Position numbers and translations under genes: made by a program
The notes under the pieces: model-generated
Seen by the model: the letters and a program-made list of their open reading frames with translations, nothing else
Database searches by the model: none
Told to the model about the DNA's origin: nothing
NCBI GenBank assembly: GCA_039923495.1
Contig: JBDTCO010000033.1
Location: 1-41,535 of the forward strand
Source of the DNA: JBDTCO01 sp039923495
Lineage (GTDB): Bacteria > Myxococcota_A > Polyangia > Palsa-1104
Reading direction: 5' to 3'
DNA: 41,535 bases
Part shown: piece after piece, positions 8,017-17,068 of the stretch
Position numbering within the stretch: position 1 is the first letter of the stretch
How the letters are laid out: each line of letters starts with the position of its first letter

Positions 8017-8883
8017 ATGTCCGCCCCCGTGTCAGAAGAGATCTGGACCATCATGCGCGTCCTTCAATGGACGCAGGGTAAGTTCGCGGAGCGCGGCATC
8101 CCGACGCCGCGCCTCGACGCCGAGGTGCTGCTCGCGCAGGTCACCGGTCGCGAGCGCATCGGCCTGTACACGCACTTCGATCAGCCGCTGACGGCCGACG
8201 AGCTCGCGACGTACCGCGTGCTCATCAAGCGCCGCCTCTCCGGCGAGCCCGTCGCGTACCTCGTCGGCAAGAAGGAGTTCCACTCGCTCGAGCTCGCCGT
8301 CGATGCGCGCGTGCTCATCCCGCGGCCCGACACGGAGACGCTCGTCGAGGTGGCGCTTGCGCTGCTGCCGTTCTCCGATCCCGCGCCGCGCGTCGTCGAC
8401 GTGGGTGTCGGGTCGGGAGCGGTCGCGGTCGCGATCGCGGTGGCCCGGCCCGACGCGCTCGTCGAGGCCGTCGATCGCTCGTCGGATGCCGCCGAGGTCG
8501 CACGCGCCAACATCGCCCGTCACGCGCCGTCGATCCGTGTGCACGTCGGCGACCTGCTCGCGCCCATCGAGGGCCAGGTGCAGCTCGTCGTCTCCAATCC
8601 GCCGTACATCCCGACGGGTGACCTCGAGGGGCTCCAGCTCGAGGTGCGGCGCGAGCCGCGCGTCGCGCTCGACGGCGGGCCCGATGGCCTCGACATCGTG
8701 CGCCGCCTCGTCATCGAGGCGAAGGGCAAGCTCGTCCCCGGCGGTGCGCTCGCGCTCGAGATCGGCCACGACCAGGCGGAGCGCACCGCGAAGCTGCTCT
8801 CCGCTGCCGGCTTCGTCGAGGTCGCGCGCGCGACGGATCTCGGCGGTATCGAGCGCGTGGTCTCGGGTCGCCTCAGAACTTAG
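8017..8883 (+). CDS. prmC: Release factor glutamine N5-methyltransferase
   Basis: 288 residues from ATG 8017. The N-terminal helical domain (WTIMRVLQWTQGKFAERG, then PRLDAEVLLAQV) is the release-factor-binding part of PrmC. The SAM-binding motif VVDVGVGSGAVAVAIA is at residues 127-142 and the catalytic NPPY at 194-197. FHSLELAVDARVLIPRPDTE is the PrmC/HemK signature just before the methyltransferase core. The enzyme methylates the glutamine of the GGQ motif of RF1 and RF2. It lies 40 bases after glycerate kinase and 32 before the flippase, all on one strand. In many bacteria prmC sits beside prfA; no prfA is present here. Confidence 0.93.
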   Translation: MSAPVSEEIWTIMRVLQWTQGKFAERGIPTPRLDAEVLLAQVTGRERIGLYTHFDQPLTADELATYRVLIKRRLSGEPVAYLVGKKEFHSLELAVDARVLIPRPDTETLVEVALALLPFSDPAPRVVDVGVGSGAVAVAIAVARPDALVEAVDRSSDAAEVARANIARHAPSIRVHVGDLLAPIEGQVQLVVSNPPYIPTGDLEGLQLEVRREPRVALDGGPDGLDIVRRLVIEAKGKLVPGGALALEIGHDQAERTAKLLSAAGFVEVARATDLGGIERVVSGRLRT

Positions 8884-8902
8884 AAGGGCCGGCCGCTTCG
8901 GC

Positions 8903-8908
8903 TACAGT
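8903..8908 (+). promoter_or_regulatory. -10 box (TACAGT) seven bases before the flippase start
   Basis: TACAGT is followed by seven bases and the ATG at 8916, a leaderless arrangement. TTAGAA 17 bases upstream is a weak -35 candidate. Confidence 0.4.
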
Positions 8909-8915
8909 GCGCGCG

Positions 8916-10448
8916 ATGTCCGACGCCGCAGCCAACTCCACACCCGTGATGAAGGGCGCAGTCAGCGCCGGACGCGGGTTGCTCTTCATCACCGCCGCGA
9001 AGCTCTGGTTCATGGTCGCCGGCTACGCGATCCAGTTCGCGTTGCCGCGCGCGCTCCAGTCACCGGCGAAGTACGGCGCGTACGGCGTCGTGCTCGCGTG
9101 CGTGTCGCTGTTCAACAACGTCATGGTCACCGGGACGATCCAGGCCGTCTCGCGCTTCGTCGCGCAGCTGCCCGCGCGCGTCGGCGACGTCGTGCGCGCG
9201 GCGCTCTCGCGACAGCTCATCCTCGGAGGCGTCGTCGCTGCCGGTTTCATCGGAGGCGCGCCGCTGTTCGCGCGCTACTGGCTGCACGATCCCGCCTATG
9301 CGTCGTACCTGCGCGTCGCCGGCATCGTCACGTTCTGTTACGCGCTCTACGCGGTGTTCGTCGGATCGGCCAACGGGCAGCGCCAGTTCCAGAAGCAGGC
9401 GTCGCTCGACATGACGTTTGCGACGCTCCGCGCCGGCGCTGTCATCGGCGCCGCTGTCGTCACGCACTCGGTGCTCGCGTCGCTCGGTGGCTTTGCGGCC
9501 GCCGCGGTCCTCATCCTCCTTCTGTCCGCGGCGTGGGTCGGCGTCGGCGCGCGCACGCAGCCGCTCGAGGGCAGAGAGATGGAGCGCTTCTTCGGCCAGG
9601 TCGCCGGCTACCTGGTGCTCGTCAACCTCCTCATGTTCATCGACGGCCTGACGCTCAAGCGCCTCGTCACGATCGCGGCGAGCGGTCTCGGCGAGCATGC
9701 CGCGGCCGCCGCGGGCGATACCCAGGCGGGCTTCTACAGCGCGGTGCAGACCGTCGCACGCCTGCCGTACCAGCTCATCCTCGCGGTCACGTTCGTCATC
9801 TTCCCGATCATCTCGCGCACCACGTTCGAGGCCGATGCCGAGCGCGCGAAGCGCTACGTCGTCGTCACGATGCGCTACTCGCTGCTGGTGGTGGCGCTCA
9901 TGGCCGTCGCGCTCGCTGCGCGCCCCACGGCGACGCTGAGCCTGCTGTTCCCGCCCGAGTATGCCGTCGCTGCCGCCGCGCTGCCGGTGCTCATCTTCGG
10001 CTACCTGTCGTTCTCGCTCTTCAACATCCTCGGGACCATCCTCAACGGCGCAGGCGATACGGCCGCGTCGCTGCGCGCCGGCCTCGTCACCGTCGTGGTG
10101 TGCGCGGTCAGTGTCTACGCCGCGCTGTCGTACGCCCTCGCGACCGGCCACGACGCGCGCTTCGCCGCGGCCATGGCGACGGCGGTCTCGATGACGCTCG
10201 GCGCGCTGCTCGCGGGCTGGGCCGTGCACAAGCGCTTCGGTGCCGTCATCGGTTGGGCCACGCCCGTCCGCGTGCTCATCGCCTCGGTCGTCGGGCTCGG
10301 CGTCGGTCGCGCGTGGCCGAACACGGGCTTCTTGGGTGGCAAGGTCGGCACGCTGCTGTCGCTGTGCGCCATCGGTGTCGCGTACCTCGCGGTCGTCTCG
10401 CCAGAGCTGCGTCCGAGCGAGCTTCGCCGCCTCCGCAACGGCACCTGA
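8916..10448 (+). CDS. Multipass membrane flippase of the MOP superfamily (Wzx/MurJ-like)
   Basis: 510 residues. After a short polar N-terminus there are about 12-14 hydrophobic helices separated by short Arg/Ala-rich loops. GLLFITAAKLWFMVAGYAIQ, then ALQSPAKYGAYGVVLACVSL, is the typical beginning of polysaccharide-type flippases (helix, conserved YG..., helix). The central GDTQAGFYSAVQTVARLPYQ and FPIISRTTFEAD, and the later PPEYAVAAAALPVLIFGYL, also fit the oligosaccharide flippase/MurJ fold. The likely role is moving an undecaprenyl- or lipid-linked glycan across the inner membrane. No glycosyltransferases adjoin it, so substrate cannot be guessed. ATG 8916 is preferred to the GTG at 8907 because of the TACAGT spacing. 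Confidence 0.82.
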   Translation: MSDAAANSTPVMKGAVSAGRGLLFITAAKLWFMVAGYAIQFALPRALQSPAKYGAYGVVLACVSLFNNVMVTGTIQAVSRFVAQLPARVGDVVRAALSRQLILGGVVAAGFIGGAPLFARYWLHDPAYASYLRVAGIVTFCYALYAVFVGSANGQRQFQKQASLDMTFATLRAGAVIGAAVVTHSVLASLGGFAAAAVLILLLSAAWVGVGARTQPLEGREMERFFGQVAGYLVLVNLLMFIDGLTLKRLVTIAASGLGEHAAAAAGDTQAGFYSAVQTVARLPYQLILAVTFVIFPIISRTTFEADAERAKRYVVVTMRYSLLVVALMAVALAARPTATLSLLFPPEYAVAAAALPVLIFGYLSFSLFNILGTILNGAGDTAASLRAGLVTVVVCAVSVYAALSYALATGHDARFAAAMATAVSMTLGALLAGWAVHKRFGAVIGWATPVRVLIASVVGLGVGRAWPNTGFLGGKVGTLLSLCAIGVAYLAVVSPELRPSELRRLRNGT

Positions 10449-10459
10449 CGCCCAAAAAG

Positions 10460-10488
10460 TTGGAGGCGATCTCCCGCCGGCCTAGCCT
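10460..10488 (+). promoter_or_regulatory. Promoter for the 10.5-kb lipoprotein gene
   Basis: TTGGAG (10460-10465), 17-base spacer, TAGCCT (10483-10488), then six bases to the ATG. The spacing predicts a leaderless mRNA. No Shine-Dalgarno sequence is present. Confidence 0.55.
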
Positions 10489-10494
10489 GTACGG

Positions 10495-11028
10495 ATGCGC
10501 ACCTTGCTCGCCTTGCTCACGCTGCTCGTGCTCCCGGGCTGCTTCACGGAGGGCTACTCCATGAAGGACCGCTGGATGGAGGCGCAGCAGAAGTACAACA
10601 ACGGTGTCCGCTGGTCCAAGCTCGAGGACGCGATCCCGTACCTTCCCAAGGACGATCAGCACCCCTTCGTGGAGCACATGACGGCGCTCGAGGACGAGCT
10701 CGAGTTCGACGGCTCGGAGCTCACGCAGTACGACCTCGACAAGAAGCACGACAAGGTCAAGGCCCGCATGACCTACACGTGGACGCTCAAGCGGCACGGG
10801 CTGCTCGAAAAGACGGTCACCGAGCAGACCTGGACCGAGCAGCACGGCAAGTGGACGATGCTCCACGAGGTCCGTCTGCGCGGCGGCAAGCTCCCGCTCT
10901 GGAAGGAGCGCGAGGATGTCGCCGACGAGGTGAAGGACGAAGAAGCCAAGGATGCGTCGAAGCCCGACGAGTCGGCGAAGTGGAAGTACGGGGCGACCGC
11001 CGGTGGCCCGGGCCCGGGCACGAACTAG
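10495..11028 (+). CDS. Small lipoprotein of unknown function
   Basis: 177 residues. The N-terminus MRTLLALLTLLVLPGC is a type II signal peptide with Cys16 as the lipidation site; residue +2 is Phe, so an outer-membrane location is likely by the enterobacterial rule. The mature part begins with an amphipathic, charged segment (SMKDRWMEAQQKYNNGVRW), followed by a compact alpha/beta stretch (KARMTYTWTLKRHGLLEKT, TWTEQHGKWTMLHEVRLRG) that could be an NTF2-like fold. It ends in a Lys/Asp/Glu-rich and then Gly/Pro-rich tail. I do not recognise the family. Leaderless promoter just upstream. Confidence 0.8.
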   Translation: MRTLLALLTLLVLPGCFTEGYSMKDRWMEAQQKYNNGVRWSKLEDAIPYLPKDDQHPFVEHMTALEDELEFDGSELTQYDLDKKHDKVKARMTYTWTLKRHGLLEKTVTEQTWTEQHGKWTMLHEVRLRGGKLPLWKEREDVADEVKDEEAKDASKPDESAKWKYGATAGGPGPGTN

Positions 11029-11097
11029 GCGGGGTAGCCTTGGCGTCGACGGTGGGCCATACTCACCTCGTCGTCTCAACGCCCCCGGAGTCGTCGG

Positions 11098-14000
11098 CTG
11101 CCAGGTGAAGCACTAGACTTCGTACAACGCGCGCGCGTCGCGATCGTTCGGCGGGAATACGCCGAAGCGGTCAAGATCTGCCGAATCGGGCTGCTCGCGG
11201 AACCGACGCGTCACGACGGGCGGGTCGTTCTGGGGATGGCGCTCTCGCAGCTCGGTCGTCACGACGACGTGCTGCAGGAGATGCGGCTCGCGATCGCAGG
11301 GGATCCGCGCAGCGCGCCGGCGTGGAGGTTGCGCGCCGATTCGTTGCTCGCGAAGGGTGACGTCGCGCAGGCGCTCACCGCCGCGAAGCAGGCGCGCGAG
11401 CTCGATCCGAACGATCCGACGATCGCGGATCTCCTGTCCGTGATCGTCGCGACGCAGGAGACCGGCTTCGTCGGCGCGCTCGTCGAATCGACGGGCACCA
11501 AGGAGTATCCGGCGCGCGACATCGGCAAGGTGAAGTGGCGCGAGTCGACCTCGGTCGCAACGCATGCGCCCGATGATGGCGCCGTCACCGACCCCGACAT
11601 CTCGTACGCCATCTCGAGCGCGCCGTTCAGCACCCGCCAGGAGCTCGACGAGGTGCCCGGCCCGTTCGACGAGGTCTTCACGAGGCTCGATCCCGAGCCC
11701 GGCAGCGCGCCGCAGGCGCTCGACGACGACGACGACGATCCGCTCTCGTCCCCGTTCCCCATTCTCCACTCCGCGGGCCCCGAGGAGATGACGATGCTCG
11801 GCGCGCCGCTCGGGACGGCGCCATCGCCGAAGAGCCGCCGCGATCAAGAGACCGTCGAGCGTCCGCTGCCCGCGCGCGACCTCGCCGAGGGCAAGCTCCC
11901 GACGAGCGCCCACACCATGCTCGCCCCGAAGCCCGGCCCCGCGGTGCCGACGCGCGCGGAGCAGCAGACGGCGGATTCGTCGAGCGGCGATCAGTCGACG
12001 CGCCGCCGGCCACGCGCGACGCCCATCGCCGTGCCGGACCAGAACCGCGTCACGCGGCCCGTCGAGAAGATGGATACATCGATCCCCATCGGGTTCTCGT
12101 CGCCGATCGAAACGACCGATCCGTCGATCTCGTTGTCGTCGAACGAGGTGGTCTTCGTCCCCGAGCCGAGCTCGGGTGGCGAGGTGCCCATCGAGTCGGG
12201 GCAGGTGATGCTCGACGACAGCCTCGATCTGCGCGACGTGAGTCTCGATGAGAGCCTGCACGCCCTCGACGCCGATCCGCTCACGACGCCGGAGCGGCCG
12301 CGCGCGGCGCCGGCGCGGCCGCGTCCCGTTGCGCCGCCGCCTCGGTCCGAGGCGATCCCGTCGTACAGCCCCATGAAGTTCACGCCGGCGCCGCGCCGGG
12401 CCGTGGCGTACGACCCACGCGCCGAGATCACGAAGCCGCCCGCCTCACACCAGCCGAGCGGTGATCGTGGGATGGCGTCGCCGAGCCTGCTGAGCCGGGC
12501 CGTCGAATCGCTGCCGTTCTCGCACTCGCGCAGTGGTCGCAGCCCGCTCATGACGCTTGCTGCGCTCTTCGCGGGCTCCGTCGCGCTCGCGGTGATCGTC
12601 GGCCTGGTGATCCGCGAGGTGAAGCTGCGCTCCGGCGTCGCGCGGCGCTACGACATGGCGCAGAAGAAGCTCGCGACGGGCAACTTCGCCGGCTACCAGG
12701 CGGCAGAGCTCCTCTATCGGCAGATCCTCTCCGATCGCGACGATCCGCGCGCCGCGGTGCTCCGCGCGAAGGTGCTCTCGCAGCTCGCGTTCGAGTTCGG
12801 CGAGCCACCAGACGCAGCCCAGCGCGCGCTCGATGCCTTGCCGAAGACCTCCTTCCCCGAGCAGAAGGAAGCGCGCATCTACCTCGCGCTCGCGAAGGGC
12901 GAGCTCGACGTTGCGTTGCGGCAGGCGGTTGCGCTGCTGAAGGAGCGGCCCGGCCCGCAGGCTCGCTATCTCGTCGGCGAGGCATACCTGCTCCTCGATC
13001 AGCCGGAGGACGCGGGTGCGGCGCTGCTCACGGCCTCGGCAGAGGATCCGCAGAACGCGATGGTGCTGCACGGCCTCGGGCTCGCCGAGGCCGCGATGCA
13101 CCACACCGATCGCGCGTTCGATGCCTACGGGCGTGCGCTCGCGGCCAACGCGAACCACGTCGCCACCATCATCGATCGCGCGCTGCTCCAGCTCCGCGAG
13201 GGCATCGATCGAGACGCGGCGGCCGGCTCGCTGGAGGGCGTGGTCGGAAAGCTCGTCGCCGACTCGTCGCCCGGTCAGCTCGCGCGTGCATATGTCGGCC
13301 TCGCCGAGATCGAGCTGCAGAAGGGTAACGTGGCGGCTGCCCGCTCGGCGCTGAGCTCGGCGGCCGCGCGACGTCGTGATCATCCGCTGCTCCTCGAGGA
13401 GCTCGCGCAGGCCTACGCCGACGCGTTCGAGCTCGACCCCGCCGAGCGCGAGGCGAAGCGCGCGCTGCAGGTCTCCGATCGCATCACGGCGCGGCTCATC
13501 CTCGCGGAGGTCGCGCTGCGGCGATCGCGTCCGGTGCAGGCGCTGACGGTGCTCGAAGAGTCCGGCTCCTCGCGGCCGCAGGTGCTCGTGCTGCGCGCGC
13601 TGGCCAAGCTCGATCTCGGGCGCAACGGCGAGGCGCGCACCGACGCGGAGCTCGCGACGCACCTCGATCCGAGCTCGGTGGCGGCCGCCGTCGCGCTGGC
13701 GCGTGTCGACATCGCCGAGGGCAAGTACGACAGCGCGCAGCGACGGCTCGAAGCGCTCGAGGCGCAGGGCAAGCACGCCGAGGTCGCGTGGGCGCTGGGC
13801 CAGGTCTATCTCGCCAGGCACCAGCCCGATCGCGCCCGCACGTACTTCCGCAGCGCGCTGCTTCGTCAGCCGCTTTTGCTGGAGGCACGACTCGCGCTCG
13901 CGCGGCTGCTGCACGACGCCGGCGATCTGCCGGAAGCGCGCGACGAGGTGAACCGCGTGCTCGCCGTCAACGCGGCTTACGTGCCGGCGCGTCGCGAGCT

Positions 14001-14913
14001 GGCTTCCATCGCGCTCGATCTCGGCGATGCCATCGCGGCGCGCGACGAGCTGGATGCGCTGGTCGATCGCGATGGCGACATCGACACGCTGCTCGGCGGC
14101 GCCCGCGCGCACCTCCTGCTCGGCGATGCGAAGGGCGCCGAGGAGCGCGCCGATCGCGCGATGCGCATGCACCCGAGCGGCCCTGATCTGGAGGCCGCCG
14201 TGGCGCTCAAGGCCCGCGCGCTGCTCCTCGCACACCGTCCAAACGACGCGATCCTCGCCCTGCTCACGCCCACGCGCACGGCGGCCCACGGCGAGCTCGT
14301 CGCGCTGCTCATCACCGCGTACCTCGACTATAACCGGCTCGACTGGGCGCAACGCGCGATCGACGTCGCACCACTGGCCGCGCGCAACGGCGTCGAGCTC
14401 ACGCTGGCACGTGCGCGCCTCGCGCTCGCGGAAGGTCGTCAGCAGGCCGCGCGCGGGCTCGTCGCCGATGCGCTGCTGCGGCTGCGCACGGGGAGAGCCC
14501 CCACCTGGCTGCGCGCGGAGGCGCTCGGGCTCGAAGGACAGACGGAGCTCGAGCTCGGCCAGGCGAAGGTCGCGGTCAAGAGCCTGCGCAGCTCGCTCGA
14601 GCTCGATCCACGCGCCGCGCACGTACAGCACGAGCTGGGCCTCGCGTACCTCGATCTGCGTCGCATCCCCGAGGCGTCTGCGGCCTTCGAGGCGGCGACG
14701 CTGGCAGATCCGAAGCTCGCCGAGTCGCAGTACTACCTCGGCTGGAGTCGTCGTGCAGTCGGCGATCGTCGCGGGGACGATGCGCTGCGTGCCTACCTCG
14801 CGCTCGAGCCGCACGGCGCGGTGGCCGACGACGCCCGCCGGCTCCTCGCCGGTGGAGAGGTCACACAGACCAGTGATCGGCCTCGAAATCGTCGGAAGGC
14901 ACCACGACGCTGA
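11098..14913 (+). CDS. Giant TPR protein with a single central TM helix; CTG start proposed
   Basis: The first ATG (11236) lies inside a TPR hairpin: the codons before it read ARVAIVRREYAEAVKIC and RIGLLAEPTRHDGRVVLG, clearly TPR-like. The frame is open back to 11038 but holds no ATG, GTG or TTG before 11236. CTG at 11098 has GGAG seven bases upstream and gives a sensible N-terminus, so it is my preferred start (1,271 residues; 1,225 from the ATG). Order: N-terminal TPRs to about residue 160, a long acidic/Pro/Ser disordered linker, one TM helix near 483-506 (LMTLAALFAGSVALAVIVGL), then roughly a dozen TPR units to the end. Probably an inner-membrane scaffold. The last 53 bases overlap the GH57 gene tail to tail. 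Confidence 0.85.
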   Translation: MPGEALDFVQRARVAIVRREYAEAVKICRIGLLAEPTRHDGRVVLGMALSQLGRHDDVLQEMRLAIAGDPRSAPAWRLRADSLLAKGDVAQALTAAKQARELDPNDPTIADLLSVIVATQETGFVGALVESTGTKEYPARDIGKVKWRESTSVATHAPDDGAVTDPDISYAISSAPFSTRQELDEVPGPFDEVFTRLDPEPGSAPQALDDDDDDPLSSPFPILHSAGPEEMTMLGAPLGTAPSPKSRRDQETVERPLPARDLAEGKLPTSAHTMLAPKPGPAVPTRAEQQTADSSSGDQSTRRRPRATPIAVPDQNRVTRPVEKMDTSIPIGFSSPIETTDPSISLSSNEVVFVPEPSSGGEVPIESGQVMLDDSLDLRDVSLDESLHALDADPLTTPERPRAAPARPRPVAPPPRSEAIPSYSPMKFTPAPRRAVAYDPRAEITKPPASHQPSGDRGMASPSLLSRAVESLPFSHSRSGRSPLMTLAALFAGSVALAVIVGLVIREVKLRSGVARRYDMAQKKLATGNFAGYQAAELLYRQILSDRDDPRAAVLRAKVLSQLAFEFGEPPDAAQRALDALPKTSFPEQKEARIYLALAKGELDVALRQAVALLKERPGPQARYLVGEAYLLLDQPEDAGAALLTASAEDPQNAMVLHGLGLAEAAMHHTDRAFDAYGRALAANANHVATIIDRALLQLREGIDRDAAAGSLEGVVGKLVADSSPGQLARAYVGLAEIELQKGNVAAARSALSSAAARRRDHPLLLEELAQAYADAFELDPAEREAKRALQVSDRITARLILAEVALRRSRPVQALTVLEESGSSRPQVLVLRALAKLDLGRNGEARTDAELATHLDPSSVAAAVALARVDIAEGKYDSAQRRLEALEAQGKHAEVAWALGQVYLARHQPDRARTYFRSALLRQPLLLEARLALARLLHDAGDLPEARDEVNRVLAVNAAYVPARRELASIALDLGDAIAARDELDALVDRDGDIDTLLGGARAHLLLGDAKGAEERADRAMRMHPSGPDLEAAVALKARALLLAHRPNDAILALLTPTRTAAHGELVALLITAYLDYNRLDWAQRAIDVAPLAARNGVELTLARARLALAEGRQQAARGLVADALLRLRTGRAPTWLRAEALGLEGQTELELGQAKVAVKSLRSSLELDPRAAHVQHELGLAYLDLRRIPEASAAFEAATLADPKLAESQYYLGWSRRAVGDRRGDDALRAYLALEPHGAVADDARRLLAGGEVTQTSDRPRNRRKAPRR

Positions 14914-17056
14914 GCCCGGTGTCGCCGGGGTAACGCGCGAGCACGATGGCACCGCGCACGATGCGGACCACCAAGCTCACTTCCTCGCTGGCCGCGGCGC
15001 CGATGCGCGCCCAGTCGATGCCGACATCGATCGTCGGGTGCACGGTGCGGCTGGTGTCCTCGAGATCCCGGCGCTCGAGCGGACGGCCTGCCCCGCGCTC
15101 GAGCCATGAATCGCCGTCGGCCTCCGCGAGCGCCCAGTCGGAGGCGCCGGGCTGCACGCGGACGCGGAAGGTGCCGCTGCGGTGCGCCAGCTCGATCTCG
15201 ACGGTCGACGCCACGAGCTCGCTCGCGCGGCCGGGCGTGGCCTCGAGGCGCAGCGAGAGGCGCTGCCGGTCGTACCCGAAGAGCACGCGCTGGAGCATCG
15301 GTAGCTCGGCCATCGCGGCGCCGCGCGGGACGTCGACGCGGCCGGCGCCGGCCCATGCATAGTAGCCGCGCACGCCGCGCTCGTCGCCGATGGCGGGACG
15401 GATGAGCGCGCTCGGTGCTGCGTGGCCCGACGTCGATGCGCGCGCATCGTGCAGCGTATCGTCGACGGGACGACCGAGCGCCGCGGGCGGCGGCTCGCCG
15501 AGCGCGCGATACGCTGCCTCGAGGTGCGCGCGAAAGAGGCGGTCGAAGATGTGGTCCTCGGCGCTCGAGAACGGCGCGCCGAACCACCAGAACCAGTCGG
15601 AGCCCTCGGCTGCGAGCACTCGATCGAGCGCGAGCGTTGCCTCGGCGGTACGGCCACGCGCAGCGTGCTCCTCGATGCGACGGCGTGCGGCACCGAGCAG
15701 GTCCCACGCGCGGTTCTTCACGGGGTCGCCGATCCAGATGTGGAAGTCGGAGTCGATCCACGAGCCGCTGTGCAGCGTCGGGAGATCGCTGCGCTGCTTC
15801 GCCTCGGCGAGGTGCTCCGCGATGGTGGTGGCGCGCAGCGGCCCATGCGTCAGGCGCTCGAACACGGCGCGCAGGAACGGCTCGCCGGAGCCCACGTAGC
15901 TCTCCCACGGGTTCTCGCCGTCGAGGAACACACCGACGATGGCTGGATCTCCGTCAGGCGCCATCGATCCCTGCGCGCTCTGCCACGCCCGTCCGAGTAG
16001 ATCGTCGGCGCTGGCCTCGGCGTCGCCGTGCATGTACGCGAAGCCGATGCGATCGGACAGCTCGCGATCGCGGAACACCATGTCGACGCCCGCGTGACGG
16101 TGCGCGCGGTAGAGCTCGCCGCGATCCGTCGAGAGCTGAGCGCCCTGGCGGCTGCGCCACAGGTTGCCCTCGTCGGTGGCAAGCCAGCGGATGCCGGCCT
16201 GCGCGTACAGCCGCACCATCTCGGGTGACACGGAGCCCTCGGGCGGCCACATGCCGGCGGGCGCGCTGCCGAACGCGTCGGTGTGGGCCCTGACGCCGCG
16301 CTCGATCTGCAGCGCGGCGTCCGATGGATACGCGAAGCGCTGCGGCCGCGGGAGATCGGGACGCGCGCGCGCCATCGAGTCGCTGTCGACGAGCAGGGGG
16401 CCGATGGGGTGATAGAACGGAGAGGACGAGAGCTCGACCTGCCCGCGCGCCGCGAGCTTCTTCCACAGCGGCAGCACGGCCGCGCAGGCGCGTCGCTGCT
16501 TGTCGATGACGAGCGCCAGATCCGCGAGGTCGTAGCCGCGGCCCTTGCGCTCGAGCGCGGCGAGGTCCGCGTCACCACGACGCGCGCCGAAGCCCACCCA
16601 GGAGAGATGAAAGAGCACGGTCAGGTCGCGCAGGTCCTCGTCGGAGAAGCTGCCGATGCGCTCCGAGAGACGCGCAGCGGGTGTGTCACGCCCGCGCTTG
16701 TCGAGCAGCTCGCGGTAGCGCGGGCGCGGCACGATGCACCGCTCCCAGTGCACGGAGAAGTGTCGCTCGAGCAGGAAGACGCGATCGCCCGGTGACCACT
16801 CGCGCTCCGGGATCGAGGCGACCTCCAGCCAGTGATCGCTCCCGCCGCGCACGACCTCGTCGAGCTGTCGTAATAGCGACGGCACGAAGTTCACCGTGAC
16901 GTGGACGGCCGGGTACTCGTCCAGGATCGTCGCGAGGTCGAGGTACCCGCGCGCGCCGTGCAGCCGCACCCAGGGGAGCTCGGCGCGACCGGTCGCCGGA
17001 TCGACGTAGTCCGGCTGGTGCATGTGGAACAGGAAGGCGAGGTGGGCCGGACGCAC
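14861..17056 (-). CDS. Glycoside hydrolase family 57 (alpha-glucan-acting)
   Basis: 731 residues from a GTG, 12 bases after the glgC stop, so third gene of the kinase-glgC operon. GH57 landmarks: FLFHMHQPDY at residues 9-17 (conserved HQP), LSWVGFGARR near 151, GMWPPEGSVS with Glu273 as probable nucleophile, and FLDGENPWESY with Asp379 as probable acid/base. A helical region with DWFWWFGAPFSSAEDHIFDRLFR follows, as in bacterial GH57 members, and then a beta-rich C-terminal domain. The family includes amylases, 4-alpha-glucanotransferases and branching enzymes. Linkage to glgC argues for glycogen or related alpha-glucan processing. No signal peptide, so cytoplasmic. The tail overlaps the TPR gene by 53 bases. 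Confidence 0.92.
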   Translation of the reverse strand: MRPAHLAFLFHMHQPDYVDPATGRAELPWVRLHGARGYLDLATILDEYPAVHVTVNFVPSLLRQLDEVVRGGSDHWLEVASIPEREWSPGDRVFLLERHFSVHWERCIVPRPRYRELLDKRGRDTPAARLSERIGSFSDEDLRDLTVLFHLSWVGFGARRGDADLAALERKGRGYDLADLALVIDKQRRACAAVLPLWKKLAARGQVELSSSPFYHPIGPLLVDSDSMARARPDLPRPQRFAYPSDAALQIERGVRAHTDAFGSAPAGMWPPEGSVSPEMVRLYAQAGIRWLATDEGNLWRSRQGAQLSTDRGELYRAHRHAGVDMVFRDRELSDRIGFAYMHGDAEASADDLLGRAWQSAQGSMAPDGDPAIVGVFLDGENPWESYVGSGEPFLRAVFERLTHGPLRATTIAEHLAEAKQRSDLPTLHSGSWIDSDFHIWIGDPVKNRAWDLLGAARRRIEEHAARGRTAEATLALDRVLAAEGSDWFWWFGAPFSSAEDHIFDRLFRAHLEAAYRALGEPPPAALGRPVDDTLHDARASTSGHAAPSALIRPAIGDERGVRGYYAWAGAGRVDVPRGAAMAELPMLQRVLFGYDRQRLSLRLEATPGRASELVASTVEIELAHRSGTFRVRVQPGASDWALAEADGDSWLERGAGRPLERRDLEDTSRTVHPTIDVGIDWARIGAAASEEVSLVVRIVRGAIVLARYPGDTGLSVVVPSDDFEADHWSV

Positions 17057-17068
17057 GAGGCAGTAGCG

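Noticed and set aside
11114..11127. TAGACT at 11114-11119 as a leaderless promoter for the TPR gene
   Set aside because: No start codon occurs at the expected transcription start near 11126, and the hexamer lies inside the codons Leu-Asp-Phe of the apparent coding region.
12445..14952. An 800+ codon minus-strand frame opposite the TPR gene
   Set aside because: Same GC-driven shadow effect; translation is low-complexity Arg/Glu/Leu and has no domain, while the opposite strand encodes regular TPR repeats.
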